This document shows, piece by piece, positions 31,201 through 39,764 of a stretch of DNA of 47,706 nt. The stretch spans positions 1,165 through 48,870 of the forward strand of contig QHBZ01000223.1 in NCBI GenBank assembly GCA_003244055.1, read 5' to 3'. The stretch's first letter is position 1; every line of letters starts with the position of its first letter. The notes under the pieces are model-generated. The model did no database searches and had not been told where the DNA came from. It saw only the letters and a program-made list of their open reading frames with translations. The stretch comes from Pseudonocardiales bacterium (GTDB lineage Bacteria > Actinomycetota > Actinomycetes > Mycobacteriales > Pseudonocardiaceae). The position numbers were made by a program, and so were the translations under genes.

Positions 31201-32167
31201 CGTCCACCGTGATCTTGCGGCTGAGATCGCCGCGGGCCACCGCGGTGGCGACTTGGGCGATGCTGCGCACCTGCCCGGTGAGGTTGCCGGCCATCACGTT
31301 GACCGAGTCGGTGAGGTCGCGCCAGGTCCCAGCGACCCCCGGTACCTCCGCCTGGCCGCCCAGCCGGCCCTCGCTGCCGACCTCGCGAGCCACCCGGGTG
31401 ACCTCCGCGGCGAAGGCGGAGAGCTGGTCGACCATGGTGTTCAGGGTGTCCTTGAGCTCCAGAAGCTCGCCGGACACCTCGACAGTGATCTTGCGGCTGA
31501 GGTCGCCTCGGGCTACAGCGGTGGCGACCTGGGCGATGTCGCGCACCTGGGCGGTGAGGTTGCCGGCCATCACGTTGACCGAGTCGGTGAGGTCGCGCCA
31601 CGTGCCGGCCACACCGGGGACGTGCGCCTGGCCGCCCAACCGGCCCTCGGTGCCGACCTCTCGGGCTACTCGGGTCACCTCGGCGGCGAACATTGACAAC
31701 TGATCGAGCAATCCGTTGACGGTATGCCCCAATCGGGCGAAGTCGCCTCGCAGCAGCTGGTCGGATACCCGTGAGGACAGGTCGCCCTCGGATACTGCGG
31801 CCAGTACCCTCGCCAACTCGGTGGTCGGCCGCGTCAGGTCGTCGATCAGGCCGTTGATCGCTTCGGCGGCCAGCGCCCACCCGGCGTCGCCCTCATCGGC
31901 GAGCCGCTCGCCCGTCCGGCCCTCTTGGCCGACCGCCTCGCGGACCCGGACCAGCTCGCCGACCAGCGATTGGTTCCGTTGCGCGATCTGGTTGATCACT
32001 GTCGCGATCCGGCCGGGAAGGCTGGTGTCGGTGACCGCCAGGCGACGGCGGAAGTTGCCGTCGCGAAGCTCCTCCAGCACCTGAAGGATTCGCTCCAGCG
32101 CGGCGGGATCGACCGGGTCAAGTCGGCCCGGAGACGATTGTGCGGCCGACACGGGCTGCGCGCTCAC
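28298..32167 (-). CDS. Multi-HAMP hybrid sensor histidine kinase
   Basis: Cytoplasmic kinase of 1289 residues. The N-terminal half is an array of HAMP domains, with five 92-residue units each containing [10 protein letters not shown] (or AHEVG) and GGQA then NVMAGNLT-like ends. A GAF domain follows (about 660-810), then a coiled coil, HisKA with the phospho-acceptor in [15 protein letters not shown], HATPase_c ([38 protein letters not shown]) and a receiver domain with [11 protein letters not shown]. There are no membrane segments. The architecture resembles group III fungal Nik1/Os-1 kinases and their bacterial relatives. AGGAGG lies 6 bases before the GTG at 32167. It diverges from the SpoIIE gene and is followed by the STAS gene. 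Confidence 0.94.
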   Translation of the reverse strand: MSAQPVSAAQSSPGRLDPVDPAALERILQVLEELRDGNFRRRLAVTDTSLPGRIATVINQIAQRNQSLVGELVRVREAVGQEGRTGERLADEGDAGWALAAEAINGLIDDLTRPTTELARVLAAVSEGDLSSRVSDQLLRGDFARLGHTVNGLLDQLSMFAAEVTRVAREVGTEGRLGGQAHVPGVAGTWRDLTDSVNVMAGNLTAQVRDIAQVATAVARGDLSRKITVEVSGELLELKDTLNTMVDQLSAFAAEVTRVAREVGSEGRLGGQAEVPGVAGTWRDLTDSVNVMAGNLTGQVRSIAQVATAVARGDLSRKITVDARGEILELKNTLNTMVDQLSAFADEVTRVAHEVGSEGVLGGQAQVRGVAGTWKALTDNVNGMAENLTSQVRSIAAVATAVAGGDLSKKITVEARGEVAALAETINRMVDTLGAFADEVTRVAREVGTEGTLGGQARVPNVAGTWKALTDNVNFMANNLTSQVRNIAQVTTAVASGDLSKKIDVDARGEILELKTTINTMVDRLSAFASEVTRVAREVGTEGKLGGQAEVIGVSGTWERLTENVNRLAGNLTTQVRAIAAVATAVTAGDLTRQITVDASGEVAELKDNINQMIATLGETTRANQDQGWLKTNLAQLSGLMQGHRDLSTVASLVLSELAPLVSAQQGAFFLVRAGREEPTAGLSFVEFIAGYGVADPAAIRHFALGESLVGQAALDKRTILVTEAPPNYAAISSGLGQAAPTNLLVLPLLFEDQALGVIELASVNEFTAVHRDLLEQLRETIGVNVNTILANSRTEALLAESQRLAQELTLGSQRLQAQQHELQKSNTELAEKAALLATQNRAIEIKNVEIELARQEIEERAAQLAAASRYKSDFMANMSHELRTPLNSALVLAKLLADNLDSNLSDKQVEFARTIHSAGSDLLQLINDILDLAKVEAGRMDPSLSDVAMTAVVKYVKTLCEPLAAEKALHFTVELDPALPELLHTDEQRLQQVLRNLMSNAVKFTDEGGVVLRIRPASADEVGANAPAQVAFEVADTGIGIPEDKLSVIFDAFQQADGTTSRRYGGTGLGLSISRQLTQLLGGELVVRSEPGVGSVFTLYLPEVAQQSPPAVADGAAQDILPDKPVPPELVSAARSLPQLHPARDEAPPRFHGETILIVDDDLRNVFALSSMLEAHGLQVVFADNGVAGVRALERHEEIALVLMDVMMPELDGNATIAAIRNLNRYEDMPIIAVTAKAMKEDRAKSLASGANDYVTKPVDTDLLLRLIHTHLNTPSDAPEHAQAASPQ
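30370..31700. repeat. Tandem about 276-bp repeats encoding HAMP units
   Basis: Five consecutive units inside the kinase gene share long near-identical stretches, for example the segment encoding TRVAREVG and GGQA. They are coding repeats. Similarity between units allows recombination that changes the number of HAMP modules. Confidence 0.8.
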
Positions 32168-32321
32168 GATGAGCCTCCTAGCGGCATCACGGTCTAGACA
32201 CGGTGCTTATGGCCCGCAGCGTGCCACGATTGGCTGCAGGTTTCGACCTGGGTCGACCCTGGGCACACCGGCTGGGGACTACCCTCACCGCGACACGCGC
32301 TCGGATCGGGGAGGAGATGTC

Positions 32322-33830
32322 GTGGCATCCGACGTGGACCCGGTTGCCGAACTGCTGGTACCGGGGCTGCCCCGACTTCTCGACAACATCACCCAAGCCT
32401 TGATCGTGCAAGACGAGTCGGGTCGGATACAGCTGCTCAACGCAGCCGCCCGCCGGCTGTTCCCAGATTTGCACCTCGGCGATGATTTCAAGCGTAGTGG
32501 TGAGTCCTTCGTTGCGGAATCGGGCGGTCGCCGGGTCTGCGGGCGGCTGCGGCGGCTCGCCGATGGCTGGCACGCCTGGGTGGTCAGCGACCAGGACTTC
32601 ATTCTGGAGGCAAGCCGGGAGCTGGCGTCCGGGGAGGGCCACGACCCGGCGGCAGCACTGCTGCGGCTGGCCGTACCGGTGGTGGGCAAGCAGGCCGCCG
32701 TACTGCTACCGGCGTCGAGGGCCCGGATGTCCTGGTGGAGCTACGCCGATGGGGCGGCGGAGCCCACTGCAGGAGTCGCCCGAGCGCCGGCCCCGCGAAC
32801 GGCCCCGATACTGGCCGGCGCGCTGCGCGGGGTTATGGCGGATTCCATCACGCTGCCGGTCGACGAACTGCCCGCCCTGGCGGCGGTGCTGGGGGTCGAC
32901 GTCGCTGAGCGGGCGCCGGTTGTCGCGGTAGCGTTGCGCGGACCGGACCGGATCGAGGGATTGCTGATCGTGGTCCGACCCATCGCGGAGGCGTTGCTCA
33001 CCCAGCTGGCGGCGCTGGCCGGCCCGACGATCGGGGCCAGCCGCCGACGACGCGACCAGGCCAGGGCGCTTACCCAGCTGCAGGCCCCACTGCTGCCCCT
33101 GCGGGCGGGCGCGCTACCGGAGGTGCCCGGAGTGCAGTTCGGTGTGGCGTACCGGGCGGCGGGTGAGCTGGCGGTAGGCGGTGACTTCTACCTGATCCGT
33201 CCCACGCCGGACGGGGGCGCGCTGTTCGGGCTCGGCGATGTGTGTGGCAAGGGCCCGGAAGCCCTCGCCGAAAGTGGTCGGGTGCAGCACTCGCTGGCCG
33301 CCCTGATGGTCATTGAACAGGATCCGACCCGGTTGCTGTACCTGCTCAACCGGGCACTGCTGGCCGCCGGGCGGACCGTCTTCACCACCATGGTGCTCGG
33401 GGCGCTGCAGCCGACCCCGGTGGGTTGCCGGCTCATCCTCGCCACCGGTGGCCACCCCGCGCCGATGGTGCTCAGCGCCAGCGGCGCGGTCAACGACGTC
33501 GGACTGCTCGGAACGGTCGTGGGAATCCTGCCCGATGCACGCTTCGGCCGGACCTCGATCACGCTGGCCAGGGGCGAAACCTGCGTGCTTTACAGCGACG
33601 GTGCCACCGAGGCCGGTCGCGGCTACGGAGACAATCAAGAGCAGTTCGGGCCGGCTCGGCTAGCGGCCTGCCTGCGTGACTGTGCGGGCATGACAGCGCA
33701 GGCAGTGGCGACCCGCGTCGAACACACCGTGCACAGCTGGCTTGGCCGCAACGACGGCGACGACCTTGCCGTACTCGCGGTTCGCGCCAGCGAACCCAGC
33801 CTCGACCCGCCGGGTGATGGTCTCCGGTGA
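32322..33830 (+). CDS. PAS/SpoIIE PP2C-type serine phosphatase
   Basis: Phosphatase of 502 residues. An N-terminal PAS domain (ITQALIVQDESGRIQLLNAA) is followed by a GAF-like region and a C-terminal SpoIIE PP2C domain with GELAVGGDFY, FGLGDVCGKG and NDGDDLAVLAVR carrying the metal-binding aspartates. These enzymes dephosphorylate STAS proteins in partner-switching systems. The GTG at 32322 has GGGGAGGAGAT upstream and is preferred to a frame from 32169 that runs through the shared promoter region. Divergent from the hybrid kinase. Together with the STAS and MEDS-HATPase genes it completes a kinase, phosphatase and antagonist set. Confidence 0.92.
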   Translation: MASDVDPVAELLVPGLPRLLDNITQALIVQDESGRIQLLNAAARRLFPDLHLGDDFKRSGESFVAESGGRRVCGRLRRLADGWHAWVVSDQDFILEASRELASGEGHDPAAALLRLAVPVVGKQAAVLLPASRARMSWWSYADGAAEPTAGVARAPAPRTAPILAGALRGVMADSITLPVDELPALAAVLGVDVAERAPVVAVALRGPDRIEGLLIVVRPIAEALLTQLAALAGPTIGASRRRRDQARALTQLQAPLLPLRAGALPEVPGVQFGVAYRAAGELAVGGDFYLIRPTPDGGALFGLGDVCGKGPEALAESGRVQHSLAALMVIEQDPTRLLYLLNRALLAAGRTVFTTMVLGALQPTPVGCRLILATGGHPAPMVLSASGAVNDVGLLGTVVGILPDARFGRTSITLARGETCVLYSDGATEAGRGYGDNQEQFGPARLAACLRDCAGMTAQAVATRVEHTVHSWLGRNDGDDLAVLAVRASEPSLDPPGDGLR

Positions 33831-33901
33831 GACGCCGCACTTCACGCTGCAACGGCACTTGCGGCCACCGGCGCGCAACGCGCCGTCGCGTGGAAAAGGT
33901 G

Positions 33902-33960
33902 ATCACGGCTTGTGTGCCTACGACGACAGCATGTGTCACCGTAGGCACACAAAACGTGAC
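33902..33960. terminator. Long inverted repeat after the SpoIIE gene
   Basis: TTGTGTGCCTACG (33910-33922) and CGTAGGCACACAA (33940-33952) are perfect 13-bp arms around a 17-base loop; pairing extends outwards through TCACG/CGTGA with two mismatches to about 21 bp. It lies 70 bases after the SpoIIE stop. No T-run follows, so a hairpin terminator of the actinobacterial type or an RNA-processing site is possible. Confidence 0.5.
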
Positions 33961-34072
33961 CAACCCCTGCTGAGGCGCATGTGGGCACCCGCCTGCACGA
34001 TCCTGACTGGAAGGCCCGCGTCGGGCGGTCTGCGCGGCAAGTTCGGTCGCGCCCGGCAGCGTCATGACCAGC

Positions 34073-34097
34073 CATCTTATGGGATGGTGATAAGATG
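34073..34097. promoter_or_regulatory. Candidate operator of the ribbon-helix-helix gene
   Basis: Perfect 8-bp inverted repeat CATCTTAT / ATAAGATG separated by 9 bases, 27 bases before the start codon. Ribbon-helix-helix regulators commonly repress their own promoter through such sites. Confidence 0.55.
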
Positions 34098-34123
34098 TTC
34101 TCTGGATGATGGAGGGAGGGTAG

Positions 34124-34522
34124 ATGGCTGAGGTAGACAAGAGCGAGAAGATCACCATCAACGTCGGACTGGTCGACCTCGGCCAGATCGATCTGCTCGT
34201 CGACGAGGGTTTCTACGCCAACCGCACAGACTTCATCCGCACGGCGATCCGGCGCCAGCTCGAGAGCCGGGCAGCCGCGGTGAACGACACGGTGGCCCGC
34301 CGGACGTTGACGCTCGGCACGCACCACCTCAGCCGTCGTGACCTGGAACAACTCCGCAACGCGGGGCAGACCGTCGAGCTGCGCGTCCTCGGGCTGGCGA
34401 CGGTTGCCGACGATGTCAGCCCCGAGCTCGCATTGGCGACGATCGCCTCGGTCGAGGTCCTCGGCGCGTTCCGGGCGCCGCGGGCGGTCAAGGCTGCCCT
34501 CGCCTCACGCACCACCACCTGA
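34124..34522 (+). CDS. CopG/ribbon-helix-helix transcriptional regulator
   Basis: Protein of 132 residues. Residues 8-50 fit a ribbon-helix-helix domain: KITINVGLVDLGQIDLLV forms the strand and start of helix 1, and FYANRTDFIRTAIRRQLE forms helix 2. The C-terminal 80 residues have no recognised domain and could bind a ligand or mediate oligomerisation. GGAGGGAGGGTAG gives a strong ribbosome-binding context before the ATG. An inverted repeat directly upstream suggests autoregulation. The next gene (esterase) starts 69 bases downstream and may be under the same control. No toxin gene is adjacent. Confidence 0.85.
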   Translation: MAEVDKSEKITINVGLVDLGQIDLLVDEGFYANRTDFIRTAIRRQLESRAAAVNDTVARRTLTLGTHHLSRRDLEQLRNAGQTVELRVLGLATVADDVSPELALATIASVEVLGAFRAPRAVKAALASRTTT

Positions 34523-34591
34523 GCAGCAGCAATCGCACGACGCCGGCCGGTGGCCGGTCGACCTCAGACGTCACGCCCCGAAGGGACTACC

Positions 34592-35650
34592 ATGGACGAC
34601 CATCGCATCGCCGGCATGTCCGAAGCACTGAGGCGTACCCGCGCGGGGCAGCTGACGGAGGCGTGCGCGCACCTGCAGCGCACCCTCGGCAGCGAACCGC
34701 TCGCCGGGCCGGGCAGCCACCACGGCCCGCTCGACAAACTACGAGCCGATCTGCCCACCGCGAGTCCCAGGACCCCGGATCCCGCCGCGCCCGTGCATCC
34801 CGCCGCACCCGGCGGCTCGATCCGCCACCTGAGCCATACCGAACCGGCCGGGACTCGGAGCTACGATCTCTACATCCCCAGCGGCTACACCGGTGCTCCG
34901 GTGCCCCTGGTCGTGATGCTGCACGGCGGCAAGCAGAACGCCGCCGACTTCGCTGCCGGCACCCGGATGAACGACCTCGCCGAGCAACACACCTTCCTCG
35001 TCGCCTACCCGCAACAGTCCACCGCGGCCAACAATGGCGGCTACTGGAACTGGTTCTCCCCCGCTGACCAGCAGGCCGGCTCCGGAGAGCCGGCGATCAT
35101 CGCCGGCATCACCCGCCAGATCATGGCCGACCACGCGATCAACCCCGCCCGGGTGTACGTCGCCGGGCTCTCCGCCGGCGGCGCGATGGCAGCGGTGATG
35201 GCGGCGACCCACCCGGAGCTCTACGCCGGAGTCGGGGTGCATTCCGGGCTCGCCTACGGCGCTGCACACGACGTCGCATCGGCGTTCGCCGCCATGCGGA
35301 CCGGCGGTTCACCGGCCCCGGCCTGCCGAGTGCCCATGATCGTCTTCCACGGCGACCGCGACCAGACCGTGGCGCCGGTCAACGCCGAGAACCTGGTCGC
35401 CGCCAGGCTGGCCGCGGCCGACACCTCGGTGTCGGACACAACGCACATCGACGGGCGGATCGGCCATGCCTGCACCCGGACGGTGCACACCGACGCCGAC
35501 GGCGCGATCCTCGCCGAGTCCTGGATAGTGCACGGCGGCGGGCACGCGTGGTACGGCGGCAGCCCGACCGGGTCCTACACCGACCCGAAGGGTCCCGACG
35601 CGTCCGCCGAGATGGTCCGGTTCTTCCTCGCCCCAAACCGAAGGCCCTGA
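34592..35650 (+). CDS. PHB-depolymerase-family esterase (LpqC-like)
   Basis: Alpha/beta-hydrolase of 352 residues. The serine nucleophile is in GLSAGGAM, the aspartate probably in FHGDRDQTV and the histidine in [26 protein letters not shown] carries the oxyanion region and the domain is typical of PHB depolymerase/feruloyl-esterase-like enzymes. There is no signal peptide: the first 90 residues are a hydrophilic, Pro/Ala-rich segment, so the enzyme is probably intracellular. The ATG at 34592 follows AAGGGA. Natural substrate (polyhydroxybutyrate granules or an ester) cannot be decided. It may be co-transcribed with the preceding ribbon-helix-helix gene. Confidence 0.87.
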   Translation: MDDHRIAGMSEALRRTRAGQLTEACAHLQRTLGSEPLAGPGSHHGPLDKLRADLPTASPRTPDPAAPVHPAAPGGSIRHLSHTEPAGTRSYDLYIPSGYTGAPVPLVVMLHGGKQNAADFAAGTRMNDLAEQHTFLVAYPQQSTAANNGGYWNWFSPADQQAGSGEPAIIAGITRQIMADHAINPARVYVAGLSAGGAMAAVMAATHPELYAGVGVHSGLAYGAAHDVASAFAAMRTGGSPAPACRVPMIVFHGDRDQTVAPVNAENLVAARLAAADTSVSDTTHIDGRIGHACTRTVHTDADGAILAESWIVHGGGHAWYGGSPTGSYTDPKGPDASAEMVRFFLAPNRRP

Positions 35651-35712
35651 ACAACGGCGCGTGGCGGCCCAGCCGCAGACGTTCTGGTCAGCCGGCTGGC
35701 AGGGTGTCGGTT

Positions 35713-36369
35713 GTGGACTGGTGCGCGTGGCACGACGATTACGATCAGCCCGATTCTGTGCTCGGGCGGCGACTGCGGGTTGTTCAACGGCAGGTCTGGA
35801 CGGCTCTCGACGACTGCCCGCCAGGCCCGTTGCGGGTGGTCAGCCTGTGCGCCGGTCAGGGACACGACCTGCTCGGCGTGCTGGCGCGGCATCCCCGGCG
35901 CGCAGACGTGACCGCACGCCTGGTCGAGCTGGATCCGCGCAACGTGGCGCTGGCGAACCGGGCGGTTGAGTCCGCGGACCTGCGTCAGGTCGAGGTCGTG
36001 ATGGGCGACGCCGCAGCCGCCCGGCACTACAACGGACTTGTTCCCGCGGACGTCGTACTGGTCTGCGGAGTCTTCGGCAACATCACCGACGAGGACGTCG
36101 AGCGCACCGTGGCGCACTGCGCCCAGCTGTGCACGAAGGGCGGAACCCTCGTGTGGACCCGGCATCGCGAACCGCCGGACCTGGTGCCGTCGATCTGCCG
36201 TTGGTTTGAAGATGGCGGCTTCGAGCGGCTGTGGTTGTCCGGCCCGGACGAGGGCTTCGGCGTCGGCGCACACCGCTTCACTGGCGAACCGCAACCGCTG
36301 GATCCCAGCGCCCGCCTGTTCACCTTCATCGGATCCGACGTGCTGGCTCAGTTGAGAAAATCGAGCTGA
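35713..36369 (+). CDS. Class I SAM-dependent methyltransferase of unknown substrate
   Basis: About 218 residues. SAM motif I is VVSLCAGQGHDLL, followed by an acidic residue at the end of strand 2 in RLVELDPRN and by ADVVLVCGVFGNITD. The N-terminal WCAWHDDYDQPDS and the C-terminal DLVPSICRWFEDGGF and FGVGAHRFTGEP blocks are those of a common actinobacterial methyltransferase family without known substrate. GTG codons at 35704 and 35713 are possible starts; the second is spaced better from AGGG. It lies about 60 bases after the esterase gene. Confidence 0.82.
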   Translation: MDWCAWHDDYDQPDSVLGRRLRVVQRQVWTALDDCPPGPLRVVSLCAGQGHDLLGVLARHPRRADVTARLVELDPRNVALANRAVESADLRQVEVVMGDAAAARHYNGLVPADVVLVCGVFGNITDEDVERTVAHCAQLCTKGGTLVWTRHREPPDLVPSICRWFEDGGFERLWLSGPDEGFGVGAHRFTGEPQPLDPSARLFTFIGSDVLAQLRKSS

Positions 36370-36570
36370 GTCAAGCTACTCGCCTAGGTAGCCACTCTCG
36401 GGAACCAGGTAGTTGCCACTTGAATCTCGGAACTTTTCGCCTCCGGACTAAGTAGCTGCGAATGAAATCACCGTATAGCGCGGAGTCGGAAGTTAAGGGT
36501 TAATGCATCTTGCCAAGCGATCTTCTTGCGGCCATGGTTGCGGTTAGCCGAATCGACACTGCCGTCGATG

Positions 36571-36592
36571 GGTGCGCTAATGCCGGCGCACC
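36571..36592 (+). promoter_or_regulatory. Leader hairpin before the glycine-rich peptide gene
   Basis: GGTGCGC and GCGCACC form 7-bp arms with an 8-base loop, ending 9 bases before the AAGGAGG ribosome-binding site. A similar GCGCTAA-containing sequence precedes the related peptide gene on the other strand near 3900, suggesting a conserved leader. Confidence 0.4.
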
Positions 36593-36613
36593 GGGCTCCC
36601 TAAGGAGGATTTG

Positions 36614-36931
36614 ATGACTGACGCACTCAGCTTTTCCGAGGTTGACGGCCAGCAGGTGGAGCTGCTCCCCGCCCGTACCGTCTTGTCCCTGTTCAACACC
36701 GGTGGCTGCGGGGATGGCGGCGGTGGCCATGGCGGGGGCCATGACGGTGACGGAGGCGGCAGAGGCGGCAACGGTGGCTACGGTGGCGACGGCGGCACCG
36801 GCAGGGGCGGCCTCGGCGTCAACCTGTTGAACATCAACCTGTTCGGTGACCAGGACAACAGCGCTGGTAGCGGCTACGGTGGCGATGGTGGTAACGCCAA
36901 CGGCGGCAACGGCGGAAACACCCGCGGCTGA
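36614..36931 (+). CDS. Glycine-rich protein with conserved VELLPARTVLS leader-like N-terminus
   Basis: Protein of 105 residues. Residues 3-29 match the 3686-3874 protein at 22 of 27 positions; residues 30-65 and 85-105 are Gly-rich with scattered Asn, Asp, His and one Cys (NTGGCGDGGGG); between them lies a hydrophobic block LGVNLLNINLFGDQ. There is no signal peptide. AAGGAGG 6 bases before the ATG is a strong ribosome-binding site. The leader-plus-Gly-rich arrangement is reminiscent of microcin B17-type precursors or of self-assembling Gly-rich proteins, but no modification, protease or export gene is adjacent. The function is unknown. Confidence 0.72.
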   Translation: MTDALSFSEVDGQQVELLPARTVLSLFNTGGCGDGGGGHGGGHDGDGGGRGGNGGYGGDGGTGRGGLGVNLLNINLFGDQDNSAGSGYGGDGGNANGGNGGNTRG

Positions 36932-37011
36932 GTTGACGCCGCTGGTCATGTCGGGTGCCGTTAGCCAGGGACGGCGCGCGCGTGCGGTGTGTGCTCGAGG
37001 GGGACGGTTTC

Positions 37012-37051
37012 GTTGCGCGGCGGCGGCCCAGGCGGGCTGCCGCCGCGCAAC
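37012..37051 (+). terminator. Very strong hairpin before the secreted protein gene
   Basis: Two 18-base arms starting GTTGCGCGG and ending GCGCAAC pair with a single G-T mismatch around the 4-base loop AGGC. It ends 3 bases before the chosen ATG of the next gene and 80 bases after the Gly-rich gene. It may terminate transcription of the peptide gene or block translation of the next. Confidence 0.55.
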
Positions 37052-37054
37052 CGC

Positions 37055-37441
37055 ATGACGGCCCGACTTCTGGCGTCATCCGCTGGTGTGGGTCTGGCTG
37101 TGGTTGTCACGTGTGCCATGACATCAACGGCTTGCGCGGCCGAGCCAGTCGTCGGCAATGTGCACAGCGTGTACTGTCAAACGTCGAAGTTCGACGCCTA
37201 TGTCAAGTTCAGTACTCCAGAAACGATGACTCCCGGCGGCGGTCCGGTCTGCTATACGGACACCGGCACCGAATCGATCGATCTATCTGGCGTGATCCGG
37301 TTCTGGTCCGGCGCACACTCGGGCTCATTCCAGTACCGGGATCAGCCGGGCTTGCCGATCATCTTGCGATCGTTCGCTCCAGGGCAGTCGGAGCGATTCG
37401 AGCAGCCGGTCGAGGTGCTGTCCTTGACCATCAATTCGTGA
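37055..37441 (+). CDS. Secreted beta/gamma-crystallin-like protein
   Basis: About 128 residues from the ATG at 37055. A Sec signal peptide (MTARLLASSAGVGLAVVV, then STACAAEP with likely cleavage after CAA) is followed by a mature domain of about 95 residues with two cysteines (VYCQTS, VCYTDTG) and RFWSGAHSGSFQY. Cysteine spacing and the WSG-G-F-Y pattern resemble small secreted Streptomyces beta/gamma-crystallin-type proteins. The assignment is tentative. A longer frame from 36989 would translate the hairpin. No ribosome-binding site is visible because the hairpin occupies that position. It overlaps the convergent GGDEF-EAL gene by 11 bases. Confidence 0.6.
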   Translation: MTARLLASSAGVGLAVVVTCAMTSTACAAEPVVGNVHSVYCQTSKFDAYVKFSTPETMTPGGGPVCYTDTGTESIDLSGVIRFWSGAHSGSFQYRDQPGLPIILRSFAPGQSERFEQPVEVLSLTINS

Positions 37442-39599
37442 CATTGGGCGAGGGCTGGGCGGGGTCACGAGTCGCAGCCGCGTCGAGCACGGGCTCGATA
37501 CTCTGGGATGGGCCTGGTGAGCCGAACAGCGCGCCGACTGCCCAGTTGGCGCCGATGCGCCCCCAGTCCGCGGCCTGCTCGGCGCTGTCCACCGGAGCGA
37601 CAACGTCGACCCCGACACTGCGAATAATGTGTACCAATGCCTGCGTCGCCTGCGACAGGATCCGGGACGGATCCTCGGCTAGCTGCTGGGACGCCGGCTC
37701 GGCGATTCGGAGCACGCACACCGAAAGGTCCTCCACGCAGCGTAGCCCGCGGATGCCGCCACCGAAGTCGTAGAGTCCGGCGCGCATGCCCAGCTCGGTG
37801 AGCACGCGCAGGTTGTCCTCGGCCTGCCCGCCACCTTCGTCGACGAGTTCACCAGAGACGGTGCGGATGGCTGTCACCGGTGCCCGTAACTCCAGTCCAG
37901 GCGGCGCCAGGCCGGTCTCCCTCAGGACTGCTCTGACCCTCGCCACCAGGTCGGGGTCCTGCGCTTGGGACGGCGTGAGATCGATCATCACCGGCGGCAC
38001 AGGAGCACCGGAGCGCTGCCGCCAGGACACGGCTTGCTCAGCAGCGGTCCGCAGTAACCACTGCCCGATTTCGTGCACGGCGCCAGTGCGCTCCGCAGCC
38101 TCGACGCACTGTTCGTTGGAGAGCATCCCGAGCTGCGGATGCTGCCAGCTCAGCGCTGCTTCGATGCCTACCAGCCGGTCACCGTTGAGTGTGACCACCG
38201 GCTGATACGTCACTCGCAGTTCGCCGCTCTCCAGGGCGCCAGGCATCGCCGCGGCCAGCTGGAGCTTGGCCCGGTTCGCTGCATCGATCTCCGGGTCGAA
38301 CAGTGTCCACTGCCGCTTACCTCGGCCGCGGATGCGCCGCAGGGTGGCGCTGGCGGCGCGCATCAGCTCCTCGGGCTTCGCCCCGGCAACCCGGCGCGCC
38401 ACGATGCCGATGGTGGCGGTGACCGCCACCCCGATCCCGTCGATGTAGAAGGGCTCGGCCAGCTCGGTGTTGATGGTTTCAGCAAAGGCACCGATGTCCA
38501 GGACTGGATCCCCGGGTTCGATGAGGATGGCGTACTCATCGGCGCCGAGTCTGGCGACCATCGCCTGCTGGTCGGCGACCACCCATTCCAGCCGCCTGGC
38601 CACCACATCCAGCAGCTGTTCGCCGGCCTGATGCCCCAGCCCGTCGTTGATCGCTGAGAAGCCGTCCAGATCGAGGTGCATCACCGTGACCACGGCCGAC
38701 GGGTCGAGCTGCCCGAGAACTTTTTCCAGATGAGTGAGGAAGTACTGCCGATTCGGCAGGCCGGTCTGCACGTCATGCAGCGTCTGGTGGAGCAGTCGCT
38801 GCTCGATCAGACGCAAATCAGTGATGTCGTCGATCATCGTCACGATGGCCTCTGGTACCTGCTCGGCGTCGAGAAGCACCGCGGCGTCGAGGTAGATCAC
38901 CGCGGTCTCGCCATCGGCAAGGCGTATCGGGAAACGGACCCGGAACCGCGAATCCCGACCGGTCGCCAGACCGCGGTAATGCTCTTCCACCGTGGGCCGG
39001 TCATCCGGTGCGAACAGCTCGGTCAGCTGGCGGCCCAGCAGTTCGCCGGGAGAGTACCCGAGAGTGGCGTCCAGAGACCGGTTGGTTTGGACGATCCGAC
39101 CGTCGGGTTCACTGATCGCGATCGCCACCGGAGATGAGTGAAACACCCCCCGGAAGCGGGCCTCACTGGCGGTCAGTTCCTGTTGCGCCTGCCGGCGCGC
39201 GCGCAGTCCAGCCCGATAGATCTCGTCCTGCTCATCCAGGCTGCGCTCGCGCAGCGCGGTGGCGTAACCGGCGGCCAAGCTGCCGGTCAGCCGGGCGACT
39301 CGACCGGTGACGTCGGCTCGTCGGGGGACCTGGTCCAGCAGGTCCGGCAACCGCTCGACGATGAGCGTCACCGTCGTGCCGAGCGTCTCGGGGCCGGTGA
39401 AATGTGCGCCGACCATGTCGACGCCGATCCGGTGCCCGACCGACGGGTCGAACTCGACCGCCAGCGCCGCCTCGACCAGCTGGTGGGTGAGCCCGAGCAG
39501 GTACGCCACGAGCTCCTCAGGTCCCATGGACACGTAGCTCGCGCCAGCGATCTCGGCTGCCCATTGACGGGCGAACACCTCGCGATCCGCGCGACTCAT
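37431..39599 (-). CDS. PAS-GGDEF-EAL protein with degenerate catalytic motifs
   Basis: Protein of 722 residues from the ATG at 39599. A helical N-terminal domain (about 1-150) precedes a PAS domain (FRGVFHSSPVAIAISEPDGR), a GGDEF domain (LTGLPN-type block VQTGLPNRQYF) and an EAL domain. The GGDEF signature reads GADEY, EAL reads EAA (GIEAALSW), the DDFGTG loop reads YDFGGG and the usual K-x-D after it is LRIAEP. Both enzymatic activities are therefore probably lost, leaving a c-di-GMP or protein-binding effector. A GTG at 39632 would add 11 residues. It is convergent with the crystallin-like gene. Confidence 0.88.
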   Translation of the reverse strand: MSRADREVFARQWAAEIAGASYVSMGPEELVAYLLGLTHQLVEAALAVEFDPSVGHRIGVDMVGAHFTGPETLGTTVTLIVERLPDLLDQVPRRADVTGRVARLTGSLAAGYATALRERSLDEQDEIYRAGLRARRQAQQELTASEARFRGVFHSSPVAIAISEPDGRIVQTNRSLDATLGYSPGELLGRQLTELFAPDDRPTVEEHYRGLATGRDSRFRVRFPIRLADGETAVIYLDAAVLLDAEQVPEAIVTMIDDITDLRLIEQRLLHQTLHDVQTGLPNRQYFLTHLEKVLGQLDPSAVVTVMHLDLDGFSAINDGLGHQAGEQLLDVVARRLEWVVADQQAMVARLGADEYAILIEPGDPVLDIGAFAETINTELAEPFYIDGIGVAVTATIGIVARRVAGAKPEELMRAASATLRRIRGRGKRQWTLFDPEIDAANRAKLQLAAAMPGALESGELRVTYQPVVTLNGDRLVGIEAALSWQHPQLGMLSNEQCVEAAERTGAVHEIGQWLLRTAAEQAVSWRQRSGAPVPPVMIDLTPSQAQDPDLVARVRAVLRETGLAPPGLELRAPVTAIRTVSGELVDEGGGQAEDNLRVLTELGMRAGLYDFGGGIRGLRCVEDLSVCVLRIAEPASQQLAEDPSRILSQATQALVHIIRSVGVDVVAPVDSAEQAADWGRIGANWAVGALFGSPGPSQSIEPVLDAAATRDPAQPSPNVTN

Positions 39600-39764
39600 C
39601 CTCGGCGACCTACCCCCTACCGTCTCCTGCACTGTTCGTCAGCGGCTCTCACTGCCCGGCTTGGGTGGTTCCTCGGTATTGGCTGCCACCGAGTCGCAGA
39701 AGCGGCATCTTACAACTACCGGGCACAGCTCGGTCCGGCTATCTGCCGTCGGTCGGGTGGCGGA

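Noticed and set aside
30370-31700. Regular repeats that might suggest a CRISPR or satellite array
   Set aside because: The period is about 276 bp and in frame; each unit encodes a HAMP module of the kinase.
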